Shown here piece after piece: positions 18,532-26,486 of a DNA stretch of 32,579 nucleotides. This DNA comes from Henriciella sp. (GTDB lineage: Bacteria; Pseudomonadota; Alphaproteobacteria; Caulobacterales; Hyphomonadaceae). Each line of letters opens with the position of its first letter. Position 1 is the first letter of the stretch. The notes under the pieces were generated by a model. That model was not told the origin of the DNA. It did not search any database and was given only the letters and a program-made list of their open reading frames with translations. The DNA lies in NCBI GenBank assembly GCA_029238175.1, contig JAQWGO010000069.1, positions 1 through 32,579 of the forward strand. The letters run 5' to 3'. Position numbers and translations under genes: made by a program.

Positions 18532-18659
18532 GGTATAGGTTCCTTCTTATCCCTCAAAAACCATACACGAAAACCGCATGATTCGCCCTAGGTTCGCGCC
18601 GATTGCGCCTAGGTTCAGCTAGGACGATAGCAGGAAACAGACTGGAACAAAAGAAGAAC
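18532..18659. other. Intergenic gap between lolD and dnaE
   Basis: This 128-bp gap lies after the lolD stop and before the dnaE GTG. It holds the CCTAGGTTC repeat pair and the dnaE ribosome-binding site. No open frame with a ribosome-binding site and no RNA gene is seen. I see no strong terminator hairpin for lolD. It is where a dnaE promoter would be expected. Confidence 0.6.
18587..18616. repeat. Two CCTAGGTTC repeats 21 bp apart upstream of dnaE
   Basis: CCTAGGTTC occurs at 18587-18595 and again at 18608-18616. The start-to-start distance is 21 bp, two turns of B-DNA, which would put both copies on the same face of the helix. On the - strand, each GAACCTAGG copy is also followed by a three-base CGC or GCG and then AATC. 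A partial third CTAGG follows at 18619-18623. They lie 56-85 bp before the dnaE start, a likely operator or activator position. The binding factor is not recognised. Confidence 0.55.
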
Positions 18660-19340
18660 TCACTTAAAGTCTGTGAGTTTCCCATCCTTGAGGGTCAGGA
18701 CACGGTCCATATGTTGGATCAGGGACATGTTATGCGTGGCGACAAGCACCGCAGCGCCCTCACTCCGAGCCATCCGGATCAAGCTTTGAAACACACGCTC
18801 TGTCGTGGTTGGGTCAAGATTGCCAGTTGGCTCATCCGCGATAACGAGGCGCGGGTCATTGACCAACGCGCGAGCGATCGCGACGCGTTGCTGCTCACCG
18901 CCCGACATTTGCCCCGGCTGGTGATGCGAACGATCAGCGAGCCCCATGGTTTCGAGCAACTCTTCCGCTTTAACGCGGGCCGTTTTGCGCGCCATGCCGC
19001 CAACCATTAGAGGCATGGCGACATTATCGCGGGCATCAAACTCTGGCAGCAGGTGATGAAATTGATAGACGAAACCTAGTTTTTCGCGGCGCAGACGCGT
19101 TCGGCCTGCATCATTCAACGCCATACAATCTTCGCCCTCAAGCAGCACTTGGCCGCCTTCGGCTTTTTCGAGCAAACCTGCGGTATGAAGCAGTGTGGAT
19201 TTGCCCGATCCAGACGGGCCGACAAGGCCAACCAGTTCGCCGCGATTGAGCGTCAGGTTTGCACCTTGAAGCACAGGCAACACGCCAGCTTCTGATTTAT
19301 ACTCACGCACAATATTTCGAAGTTCGAGAACGGCAGTCAT
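18660..19340 (-). CDS. lolD: Lipoprotein-releasing system ATP-binding protein
   Basis: LolD powers extraction of lipoproteins from the inner membrane for transfer to LolA. The 226-residue ABC ATPase has Walker [10 protein letters not shown] (41-49), a Q-loop at [12 protein letters not shown] (the FHHLLPEF motif is typical of LolD), the signature [15 protein letters not shown], Walker [13 protein letters not shown] and the switch histidine in VATHN. Its ATG overlaps the lolC stop by one base (TAATG), so the two are coupled. Confidence 0.95.
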   Translation of the reverse strand: MTAVLELRNIVREYKSEAGVLPVLQGANLTLNRGELVGLVGPSGSGKSTLLHTAGLLEKAEGGQVLLEGEDCMALNDAGRTRLRREKLGFVYQFHHLLPEFDARDNVAMPLMVGGMARKTARVKAEELLETMGLADRSHHQPGQMSGGEQQRVAIARALVNDPRLVIADEPTGNLDPTTTERVFQSLIRMARSEGAAVLVATHNMSLIQHMDRVLTLKDGKLTDFK

Positions 19341-20638
19341 TATTCGAACCTCAATGCATCAACCGGATCAAGCCGCGCCGCGCCCCATGCAGGCAGGATT
19401 GTCACGACCATCGACATCCCCATCGCCCAAAGCGTCACGAACGAAACTTCGCTCCAATTCAGTTCCGCTGGCAGACCATCCAGACCGTAGACGGTTGGCG
19501 GGAAAAGCGGGCGTCCCATGAGGAAGCCGATGAAGCTCTCAATATGGCTGAGGTTTAGAACAATTGTGACACCAAGAACCGCGCCGATCAGCGCCCCGGT
19601 TAAACCCAGCATCGCCCCGATCATAATGAAGGTCCGCATGACGGAGCCACGCGAGGTTCCAACGGTGCGAAGGATCGCGATATCGCGCGTCTTATTCTTC
19701 ACCAGCATGACAACACCCGTGATGATATTCAGCGAGGTAATCATGATAAGGATCAGCATGATGATCATCATCATAGAGCGTTCAGTATTGAGCGCCCCAA
19801 AATAGGCTTCGCGTTGCACTTTCCAGCTTTGCGTTGGGTATTGGTACCCGATCAGCTCGCTGACCGCGCGCTCTGCTGGCTCAGTATTCATTGGCTCTGG
19901 TACGCGCACGTCGATCTTGTCGTATGTCGCTCTCTTACCAAAGAAGAGCTGCGCCTGTTGCATCGGCATCAGAATGTAGAGTTGGTCCAACTCAACGCTG
20001 CCCGTCTGGAAATATCGGCCCACCGTATATGTCTTCCGCCGAGGGGTCACGCCGAATGGCCCTTGTATACCGTTTGGCGCGACGAGCGTGACTTTGTCGC
20101 CGGGCCTGACTTGTAACTCTAGTGCCAAGAAGCGGCCCAAGAATATCGTGTCGCCGCCATTCTTTCCGTCGCCAAAGCCATATCTGCGCGCAGCGATTTC
20201 GCCGCCTTCAAGGAAAGGTAGTTTGTCGATGTCTTCCATACGGACGCCGCGAACGATTGCTCCGCTTTGCCGCGTTTGAACTACCCTGCCATCAACCGCG
20301 TACTCAGATGTCGCCAGCACTTGCTGTTCGATGATTGGCATCGCACGATCGACTTCTGGTAAGTTTTGGATACGAACCACCAGATCGTCTATCGTGGTTT
20401 CGGGTTCATCCTGTACCTGTACGAAAACATGCCCCTGCCCGCCGAGCAATGCATCTAACAATGTTGAGCGAAAACCGCTCATCACTGACATGATCACAAT
20501 CAAGGCCATAACGGCGAGCATGATGCCGACGAATGATACGATAGACACAACAGACACGCCGCCATTGGCGCGTGTTGCGCGTAAATAGCGCCACGCTAGC
20601 GTGCGTTCAAATTGTCCGAAAGGCGTAGGTCCGGCCAT
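19340..20638 (-). CDS. lolC: Lipoprotein-releasing system permease, LolC/E family
   Basis: This is the membrane partner of LolD. The 432-residue protein has one N-terminal membrane helix (about 26-50), a large periplasmic MacB-like domain (about 50-270) and three C-terminal helices ending near residue 415. This is the four-helix layout of LolC/LolE. It opens with the typical FERTLAWRYLRATR. Only one permease gene is present, so it probably forms a homodimer as in other alphaproteobacteria. It starts six bases after the proS stop. Confidence 0.94.
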   Translation of the reverse strand: MAGPTPFGQFERTLAWRYLRATRANGGVSVVSIVSFVGIMLAVMALIVIMSVMSGFRSTLLDALLGGQGHVFVQVQDEPETTIDDLVVRIQNLPEVDRAMPIIEQQVLATSEYAVDGRVVQTRQSGAIVRGVRMEDIDKLPFLEGGEIAARRYGFGDGKNGGDTIFLGRFLALELQVRPGDKVTLVAPNGIQGPFGVTPRRKTYTVGRYFQTGSVELDQLYILMPMQQAQLFFGKRATYDKIDVRVPEPMNTEPAERAVSELIGYQYPTQSWKVQREAYFGALNTERSMMMIIMLILIMITSLNIITGVVMLVKNKTRDIAILRTVGTSRGSVMRTFIMIGAMLGLTGALIGAVLGVTIVLNLSHIESFIGFLMGRPLFPPTVYGLDGLPAELNWSEVSFVTLWAMGMSMVVTILPAWGAARLDPVDALRFE

Positions 20639-20644
20639 GCGGGT

Positions 20645-21973
20645 TTAGCTTTCTGTAATTCGGGCGATGGCGGCTTCCACAGATACGTCCTCTTTCTCAC
20701 CAGTGGCGCGTCGCTTCAGTTCGACGACGCCATTCTTTACACCGCGCGGGCCAACAGTAACCTGCCATGGCAGACCAATCAGCTCCATACGGCCAAATTT
20801 AGGCCCGGCGCGATCGGACGTTTCGTCATAGAGTGGATCTTTACCTGCAGCGGTCAATTTCGCGTAAACATCGTCGGCGACGGCAGCGCAGTCTTCGGCG
20901 TCAGGCTTCATTGAAATGATCCCTGCACCAAATGGGGCGACCTCATCTGGCCAGATAATCCCGTTCTCATCATGGCTGGCTTCGATAATCGCGCCGACAA
21001 GGCGAGAGACGCCAATGCCGTAAGAGCCGCCGTGAATAGCGGTCAATTCGCCTTCTTTGGTTTGCACTTCGGCTTTCATTGGATCTGAGTATTTCGTTCC
21101 GAAGTAGAAGATGTGGCCGACTTCGATACCGCGCGCTTTAACCTGTCGATCAGCGGGGATGGCGGCATAAGCAGCCTCATCATGCTTCTCATCAGTGGCA
21201 GCATAGAATTTGGTACGCTTTTCCATCTCTTCAATCAGCGCATCATGATCTTCGAAATCGAAGCCCTCGCCCGGAGGCGGCACATCGAGAACAGCTTTAT
21301 CGCAATAGACTTCGCTTTCACCGCTATCAGCAAGAACCAAGAATTCGTGGCTAAGGTCGCCGCCGATTGGGCCGGGGTCAGCCTGCATCGGGATCGCCGT
21401 CACGCCGAGGCGGTTGAACGTGTTGAGGTAAGCAGCAAACATTTTCTGATACGATACGCGTGCTGAGGCTTCGTCCAAGTCAAAGCTGTACGCGTCTTTC
21501 ATATAGAATTCACGGCCACGCATCACGCCGAACCGTGGGCGGACTTCGTCGCGGAACTTCCACTGTTGATGATAGAGGTTCAGCGGCAATTGCTTGTAGC
21601 TTTTCACATATGTGCGGAAAATATCCGTGATCATCTCTTCATTGGTCGGGCCGTATAGGAGGCCGCGATCATGGCGATCCGTGATACGCAGCATCTCTGG
21701 TCCGTAAGCGTCATAGCGCCCAGACTCGCGCCAGAGGTCTGCTGATTGTAATGTCGGCATCAGCATTTCGATGGCCCCTGCGCGGTCCATTTCTTCGCGG
21801 ACAATCTGTTCGATCTTTTTCAAGACCTTGAAGCCAAGCGGCAGCCACGAATAGATGCCCGCCGCGTTTTGGCGCATCATGCCTGTCTGCATCATCAGTT
21901 TATGGCTGGCGATCATCTTCTCATCAGAAGACACGTCTTTGGTGACTGGAATAAAGTAGCGTGAAAGGCGCAT
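20645..21973 (-). CDS. proS: Proline--tRNA ligase, short form without editing insertion
   Basis: ProRS charges tRNA-Pro. At 442 residues it lacks the roughly 180-residue editing domain found between motifs 2 and 3 in E. coli ProRS (572 residues). Class II motifs are clear: motif 2 in [20 protein letters not shown] and motif 3 in [17 protein letters not shown]. The anticodon-binding domain is C-terminal (about 350-442). The N-terminus [13 protein letters not shown] is typical. The start has only a weak ribosome-binding site. It heads a proS-lolC-lolD operon and is divergent from the monooxygenase gene. Confidence 0.96.
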   Translation of the reverse strand: MRLSRYFIPVTKDVSSDEKMIASHKLMMQTGMMRQNAAGIYSWLPLGFKVLKKIEQIVREEMDRAGAIEMLMPTLQSADLWRESGRYDAYGPEMLRITDRHDRGLLYGPTNEEMITDIFRTYVKSYKQLPLNLYHQQWKFRDEVRPRFGVMRGREFYMKDAYSFDLDEASARVSYQKMFAAYLNTFNRLGVTAIPMQADPGPIGGDLSHEFLVLADSGESEVYCDKAVLDVPPPGEGFDFEDHDALIEEMEKRTKFYAATDEKHDEAAYAAIPADRQVKARGIEVGHIFYFGTKYSDPMKAEVQTKEGELTAIHGGSYGIGVSRLVGAIIEASHDENGIIWPDEVAPFGAGIISMKPDAEDCAAVADDVYAKLTAAGKDPLYDETSDRAGPKFGRMELIGLPWQVTVGPRGVKNGVVELKRRATGEKEDVSVEAAIARITES

Positions 21974-22121
21974 GGGAGGTCCGGTTCAATGTGTTTGTAG
22001 CGTTGAGTCTCTGTTATGCAGAACCGAGGCCATTGGCTAGGGGGAAGTACTTCTTGGCTTACGTGTGGGAAATGGTGTGAAGCTGGCTTCAGAAAAAGAA
22101 AATAGGTTCGGGAGCACGCTT
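21974..22121. other. Divergent promoter region, proS / monooxygenase
   Basis: This 148-bp gap separates the divergent proS and monooxygenase genes and must hold the promoters of both. It contains a perfect 10-bp palindrome, GAAGTACTTC, at 22044-22053, about 70 bp before the monooxygenase ATG, and GGGAG seven bases before that ATG. I could not assign convincing -35 and -10 boxes. Confidence 0.55.
22044..22053. promoter_or_regulatory. Perfect palindrome, candidate operator
   Basis: GAAGTACTTC is a perfect 10-bp palindrome in the proS/monooxygenase divergent region. A dimeric regulator could bind it. AraC proteins usually bind direct or asymmetric sites, so the link to the nearby AraC-type gene is uncertain. 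Confidence 0.25.
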
Positions 22122-23909
22122 ATGACGAAGGTATTGGACAAGGACGCAATTCGGGAAAAGTACCGCATTGAGCGCGAGAAGCGCGTGCGCGAAGATGGCA
22201 ACGATCAGTATCGCCGCCTGTCTGAGCTCCAAGATTTGGTTGTTGATCCATACACGCCAGTTAAAGAGCGTGCGCCGGTTACGGACCACGTCACATTTGC
22301 CTTTATCGGCGGCGGATTTGCCGGACTGGTGACGGGCGCGCGCCTGAAGCAGGCTGGCATTGATGATGTGCGCATCATTGAAAAAGGCGGCGACTTTGGC
22401 GGCACGTGGTACTGGAACCGCTATCCCGGGGCGCAGTGTGATACCGCGTCCATGATCTACATGCCGCTACTCGAAGAAACGGGGCATATGCCGACCGAAA
22501 AGTACGCTCATGCGCCAGAAATCCGTGAGCATTGCGCCCGCATTGGTCGCCAGTTCGATCTTTATGACAACGCCCTGTTTCACACAGGTGTCACGGCATT
22601 AAGCTGGGATGATACAAAAAAAGTCTGGCTTATCGAAACGACACGCGGAGATGCTTTCACCGCGAAATATGTTGGGATGGGGACCGGCCCGCTTCACATT
22701 GCCAAACTGCCGGGCCTGCCGGGGCTTGAGAGCTTCAAAGGCAAAGCATTCCACACCAGTTTCTGGGACTATAGCTATACGGGCGGCACACCAGAAGGCG
22801 CGCCGATGGAGAACCTTGCTGATAAGCGCGTCGCGATAATTGGAACTGGCGCAACAGCCGTACAATGCGTACCTCATGTCGCGAAAGCGGCCAAAGAACT
22901 TTACGTATTTCAGCGTACACCGTCATCGATCGATGCGAGAAATAATGGCCCAATCGACGCTGATTGGTTCGAAACGATTGCAGAGCCGGGTTGGCAGCAG
23001 AAATGGTACGATAATTTCGTCGAGAACCAATCTCAAGGCCTGCCGCAAGAAGACTATGTCATGGATGGCTGGACCGAAATCTCGCGCCGCATCCGTGAAA
23101 AGGTCATGCAGCTACCAATGTCAGAATGGAACCCCGAAACCATGATGGCGGCGTTCGAAGATGCCGACTTTGAAAAAATGGAAGAGATTCGAAGCCGTGT
23201 TGATAGCATTGTTCAGGATGAAGAAACCGCGCAAAACCTGAAGGCTTGGTACCGCCAACTCTGCAAGCGGCCATGTTTCCACGACACATATCTGCAAGCC
23301 TATAATGAGCCGGGCACAGAGCTCGTGCATACTGACGGCAAGGGTGTCGAGCGGATCACCGAGAACGGCGTTGTCGCGAACGGAAAAACCTATGAGGTCG
23401 ATTGCATCATCTATGCTTCAGGCTTTGAAGTTGGATCTGACTATACAGCGCGCGCGGGCTTTGACGCGGTTGGACGGGGCGGCGAGAAGCTGTCTTCGCA
23501 TTGGGATAATGGCATGCGAACATTACACGGCCTGCACGTCAACGGATTCCCAAACATGTTCATTGTGCAGCCAAGCCAAGCGGCGAACCTCATCTCAAAC
23601 GTCCCGCATAATATAGTCGATCACGCTAATACAATCTCTGCTGTGGTGGCTCAGGCTGAAAGCAATGGGTTTAGTGAAGTTGAGCCTACTAAAGACGCAG
23701 AAGACGCGTGGGTTGATTTGGTCCTTAGCGGCGCGGGCATGGTTATCGGCTCAACAGAATGCACGCCGGGCTATTACAATAATGAAGGCAAAGGCATTAC
23801 CGAAAAGAACCGCCACGGCCTTGGCCATCCCGGCGGCGCGCGCGCTTATTTCGCGCACATCGACGCCTGGCGCAAAAGCGGTGAGTTCAAGGGATTGGTG
23901 TTTAGCTAA
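22122..23909 (+). CDS. Type I Baeyer-Villiger monooxygenase (FAD/NADPH)
   Basis: Baeyer-Villiger monooxygenases insert oxygen next to a ketone to make an ester or lactone, using FAD, NADPH and O2. From ATG 22122 (GGGAG seven bases upstream) the protein has 595 residues. It shows an FAD Rossmann motif GGGFAG (63-68), GGTWYWNRYPGAQCD (93-107), the Baeyer-Villiger fingerprint FxGxxxHxxxWD at 205-216 (F205, G207, H211, W215, D216), an NADPH Rossmann motif GTGATA (241-246) and an Arg at about 273 (DARNN) where the catalytic arginine of phenylacetone monooxygenase lies. An N-terminal helical extension of about 55 residues (REKYRIEREKRVREDGNDQY) is typical of the longer enzymes acting on large cyclic ketones or steroids. 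The frame is open to GTG 22065, but that start lacks a good ribosome-binding site. The substrate is unknown. Confidence 0.9.
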   Translation: MTKVLDKDAIREKYRIEREKRVREDGNDQYRRLSELQDLVVDPYTPVKERAPVTDHVTFAFIGGGFAGLVTGARLKQAGIDDVRIIEKGGDFGGTWYWNRYPGAQCDTASMIYMPLLEETGHMPTEKYAHAPEIREHCARIGRQFDLYDNALFHTGVTALSWDDTKKVWLIETTRGDAFTAKYVGMGTGPLHIAKLPGLPGLESFKGKAFHTSFWDYSYTGGTPEGAPMENLADKRVAIIGTGATAVQCVPHVAKAAKELYVFQRTPSSIDARNNGPIDADWFETIAEPGWQQKWYDNFVENQSQGLPQEDYVMDGWTEISRRIREKVMQLPMSEWNPETMMAAFEDADFEKMEEIRSRVDSIVQDEETAQNLKAWYRQLCKRPCFHDTYLQAYNEPGTELVHTDGKGVERITENGVVANGKTYEVDCIIYASGFEVGSDYTARAGFDAVGRGGEKLSSHWDNGMRTLHGLHVNGFPNMFIVQPSQAANLISNVPHNIVDHANTISAVVAQAESNGFSEVEPTKDAEDAWVDLVLSGAGMVIGSTECTPGYYNNEGKGITEKNRHGLGHPGGARAYFAHIDAWRKSGEFKGLVFS

Positions 23910-23944
23910 ACCGCAGCGCGCTTGACGCGTGAGCGAATGCTGGC

Positions 23945-25027
23945 ATGTCTGTCGCCATGCTTTTGCTTGATGTCCTCCTGCGTTACCCGACAATCACAGC
24001 TTTGCTTTTATTAGCGGTGCTGAGTTTTCGGGATACGCAGCGATCGCAACAAAGCCTTATCGTTGCGGTTTTTTGTATTAGTCTTAGCGCGATGCTGCTC
24101 AACACAGCGCCGCCAATATTAAGGCCAGCGCAGCCAACCTTCTTCTTTCTGCGGATTATTGATGGACCGAATATCGTGCTGCTCTGGTGGTTCGGGCTAT
24201 CTTTGTTTGATGATGATTTCAGACTGGGTAAGCTTGAGTGGGGCGCGCTTGCCGCAGTCTTGCTTGTCATCATTCCTTTGCGAGTCATGGCAATGAACGG
24301 CGCAACCGAATTTCCGCTCGCGTTGACCATCTGCAACCGCCTTTTGTCGTTTGCGATGATGGGGCACCTAATGTGGACAGCATTCGCAGGCCGCGGTGAT
24401 GACTTGGTCGAAGCCAGACGGAAAATGCGCCTCTTATTCACGATTGGTCTTGCCGTCACCTGCGTTATAGTCGTGGGCGCGGAAATGACAGTCTCCGAAA
24501 TTTTGGGCGACACGTCTGACCCGCAATGGCTATCGACAGCGCGTGTGGCAATTATTACCCCAATGGTGGTTTGGGGCGCGCTCAGGTTTTTGCAATTTCG
24601 GCCAGAGCTTCTCAAGTTCGAATCTGTTACGCGCGCCGTGCCGAAGACTCCTCAGATTGATCCGCGGGATACAGCAACTTTAGCCAAGCTTAGAACAGCT
24701 ATGGAGGGCGAAGGTCTATATCGTGAACAAGGACTTGGGATCGGCGACCTTGCAAATTGTCTAAATGTACCAGAGCACCAGCTTCGCGCGCTGATCAACA
24801 AAGGGCTGGGCTATCGAAACTTCTCGGCATTCCTCAATCAATATCGCCTTGATGAGGCGAAGGGGCTTCTATCTGACCCAGAGCACGCGCGCGTTCAAAT
24901 CCTGACGATTGCAATGGATGTTGGGTATGCGTCTCTCGCAACCTTCAACCGTGCATTCAAATCAGAAGAAGGCGTAACGCCCAGTGAGTTTAGAAGTGCG
25001 GCCCTCGCTAAAGCTTCTCAATCTTAG
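23945..25027 (+). CDS. AraC-family regulator with about seven N-terminal membrane helices
   Basis: The 360-residue protein joins a hydrophobic N-terminal half to a C-terminal AraC DNA-binding domain. Membrane segments appear near residues 3-26, 36-55, 72-88, 97-117, 125-146, 162-181 and 198-216. A linker at about 220-245 precedes the two helix-turn-helix units (about 264-290 and 317-345). The family signature is seen in AMDVGYASLATFNRAF then GVTPSEFR. This suggests a membrane-held one-component regulator sensing a hydrophobic or membrane signal. It lies 35 bases after the monooxygenase and 104 bases before the hydroxylase on the same strand, so those two genes are its most likely targets (inference). 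The ribosome-binding site before ATG 23945 is weak. Confidence 0.85.
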   Translation: MSVAMLLLDVLLRYPTITALLLLAVLSFRDTQRSQQSLIVAVFCISLSAMLLNTAPPILRPAQPTFFFLRIIDGPNIVLLWWFGLSLFDDDFRLGKLEWGALAAVLLVIIPLRVMAMNGATEFPLALTICNRLLSFAMMGHLMWTAFAGRGDDLVEARRKMRLLFTIGLAVTCVIVVGAEMTVSEILGDTSDPQWLSTARVAIITPMVVWGALRFLQFRPELLKFESVTRAVPKTPQIDPRDTATLAKLRTAMEGEGLYREQGLGIGDLANCLNVPEHQLRALINKGLGYRNFSAFLNQYRLDEAKGLLSDPEHARVQILTIAMDVGYASLATFNRAFKSEEGVTPSEFRSAALAKASQS

Positions 25028-25038
25028 AAAAAGCTGCG

Positions 25039-25052
25039 CATTTTTGAAAATG
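25039..25052. promoter_or_regulatory. Inverted repeat before the hydroxylase gene, candidate operator
   Basis: CATTTT and AAAATG flank a two-base centre (TG), forming a 14-bp inverted repeat in the 104-bp gap between the AraC-type gene and the hydroxylase. Downstream, TTGCGG (25070-25075) and TTTGAT (25093-25098) are spaced by 17 bases and could be a weak promoter, about 35 bp before the hydroxylase ATG. Both are suggestions from sequence only. Confidence 0.25.
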
Positions 25053-25131
25053 TACGGCTAATTTCGCGCTTGCGGAGCCAGTTGCAGACAAATTTGATTT
25101 GGTGGCCTCATCGAGACATGAGGAGCTCCAA

Positions 25132-25959
25132 ATGGACATCGCAACATTTATAAATGAGGCAGCCCTGCCCGCCATCTCAGGTGGGTTACAGCGTGAAGGC
25201 ATACGCTATGCTATGGGCACGCTCACCACCTTCATTATACTTTGGGTCGTCCTCAGCCGGTTTATCGAAGGGCGCAAAATTCGGCCACCAACACCCCGTA
25301 AAAAGCAGATTAAGATGGAGCTAGGAAACTCGCTTCGCACAATGCTTGTTTTCGTATTGATGGATATATTCGTGTTCGAGATATTGGGCGGCGATGTTTT
25401 CAAGAAGTATGATGATATCGCGGCATATGGATGGGTCTGGTTTTCGATCTCAATTCCGCTCTTGCTCGTTATCCACGACGCTTACTTCTATTGGACGCAC
25501 CGCGCCCTGCACACGCGCAAGCTCTATAAGATGACGCATATGACGCATCATCGTTCACACAATCCAACGCCGTTCACCGCCTATAGCTTTGGGCCATTGG
25601 AAGCGGTTGTGAACTATCTCTACGTACCCGTGGCATTGATGATCATCCCGGTTCATGGGCTGGCCCTATACACCGTTCTCACCATTATGATTTTCAAGAA
25701 TGCGCTTGGTCATTGCGGATACGAGGTTTTCCCTCGCCACTGGGCACGCTTACCGGTTTTGGGCTGGCTTACAACCGTGACGCACCACGATATGCATCAT
25801 GAAAAAGGCTCAGGCAATTTCGCACTCTATTTCACATGGTGGGATCGCTGGATGGAAACAGAGCACCCGAACTACCTACAACGCTTGGATGAACAGGAAG
25901 CACGCGCTCAAGCTCTAAAAGCCAGCAAGAAACGGCCTCAAATGGTGCCGGCCGAATAG
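25132..25959 (+). CDS. Membrane di-iron hydroxylase, sterol desaturase/fatty acid hydroxylase superfamily
   Basis: Members hydroxylate or desaturate lipids, sterols or carotenoids at a di-iron centre on the cytoplasmic membrane face. From ATG 25132 (GAGGAG six bases upstream) the protein has 275 residues. The full eight-histidine set is present: HxxxH at 123-127, HxxHH at 136-140 and HxxHH at 219-223. Further histidines lie at 115, 143, 194 and 203. Membrane segments appear near 28-44, 69-87, 100-117 and 155-185. An upstream TTG at 25099 is open but has no suitable ribosome-binding site. A strong terminator follows. The substrate cannot be read from the sequence; the monooxygenase neighbour suggests a joint oxidation route. 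Confidence 0.88.
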   Translation: MDIATFINEAALPAISGGLQREGIRYAMGTLTTFIILWVVLSRFIEGRKIRPPTPRKKQIKMELGNSLRTMLVFVLMDIFVFEILGGDVFKKYDDIAAYGWVWFSISIPLLLVIHDAYFYWTHRALHTRKLYKMTHMTHHRSHNPTPFTAYSFGPLEAVVNYLYVPVALMIIPVHGLALYTVLTIMIFKNALGHCGYEVFPRHWARLPVLGWLTTVTHHDMHHEKGSGNFALYFTWWDRWMETEHPNYLQRLDEQEARAQALKASKKRPQMVPAE

Positions 25960-25984
25960 GCAAAACCGTTTCTCGAAAACTTAG

Positions 25985-26020
25985 GCCGGAGTGTTTATTC
26001 GCTCCGGCTTCCTTTTATTT
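25985..26020 (+). terminator. Terminator after the hydroxylase gene
   Basis: A 7-bp stem GCCGGAG/CTCCGGC (25985-25991 with 26002-26008, 10-base loop) is followed by TTCCTTTTATTT. It lies 25 bases after the hydroxylase stop and directly abuts the end of the convergent SRPBCC gene (stop at 26017-26015), so its T-tract overlaps that stop. In the other direction the tail is poorer, so it is mainly a + strand terminator. Confidence 0.8.
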
Positions 26021-26485
26021 AGACGATGGAAACCGGCGCTCGCACTCGGCCTTTAGAGCGCGATTGAACTCTGCGTATTGTTCAACATAGAATTCGGAAA
26101 GCTTCTCAGTCGTCGACCAATCAGCCTGGCCGATAAACGCGTCCGTCTGATAGAATTTGGTTTGCATTTCTGAGACACGCTCAACGATGTAGAGATGGTT
26201 ATCTCGAATACCGTCATAATCCTCAGACCAACCGAATGAGGCACCCTGCTCTAATTTCAATGTCGCTTGATAGGCTTCGACGCCATCGCCCAAATCGAAA
26301 AGGGTTGTCACTTGCGCACCATCAGACATGGAACCGGTGATGCCCTTAAAGCTTGGGCTCCAATTTGGCATGGCCTTGAAGTCCGTGAGCACACTCCAGA
26401 CGTCCGATTGGGTTGCCTCGATCGTGATTTCAGTCTGCACACGATGATGATTTGCGGCAACGCAAATCGTTTCGGCTTTTTCCAT
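26015..26485 (-). CDS. SRPBCC (START-like) domain protein
   Basis: The 156-residue protein fits the SRPBCC fold, a deep pocket that binds hydrophobic ligands. An opening strand (QTEITIEATQSDVWSVLTDF) is followed by the family-typical proline-tryptophan pair in KAMPNWSPSFKGITG, and a long C-terminal helix (LSEFYVEQYAEFNRALKAEC) closes the fold. ATG 26485 begins one base after the DUF1467 stop (TGAGATG), so it is translationally coupled to that gene. The frame stays open upstream to 26527 within DUF1467, but that extension is unlikely. Its ligand and role are unknown. It is convergent with the hydroxylase and might carry a hydrophobic intermediate, which is speculation. Confidence 0.8.
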   Translation of the reverse strand: MEKAETICVAANHHRVQTEITIEATQSDVWSVLTDFKAMPNWSPSFKGITGSMSDGAQVTTLFDLGDGVEAYQATLKLEQGASFGWSEDYDGIRDNHLYIVERVSEMQTKFYQTDAFIGQADWSTTEKLSEFYVEQYAEFNRALKAECERRFPSSK

Positions 26486-26486
26486 C

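Noticed and set aside
22065-22121. GTG start of the monooxygenase at 22065
   Set aside because: No suitable ribosome-binding site, whereas ATG 22122 has GGGAG at seven bases and gives a family-typical N-terminus.
23910-23944. Terminator between the monooxygenase and the AraC-type gene
   Set aside because: Only a four-base CGCG/CGCG pairing is present, with no T-tract. The two genes are probably transcribed together.
23983-24615. - strand frame of 210 codons opposite the AraC-type gene
   Set aside because: It mirrors the membrane-domain codons of the regulator, which shows real domains and an AraC signature. The antisense product shows none.
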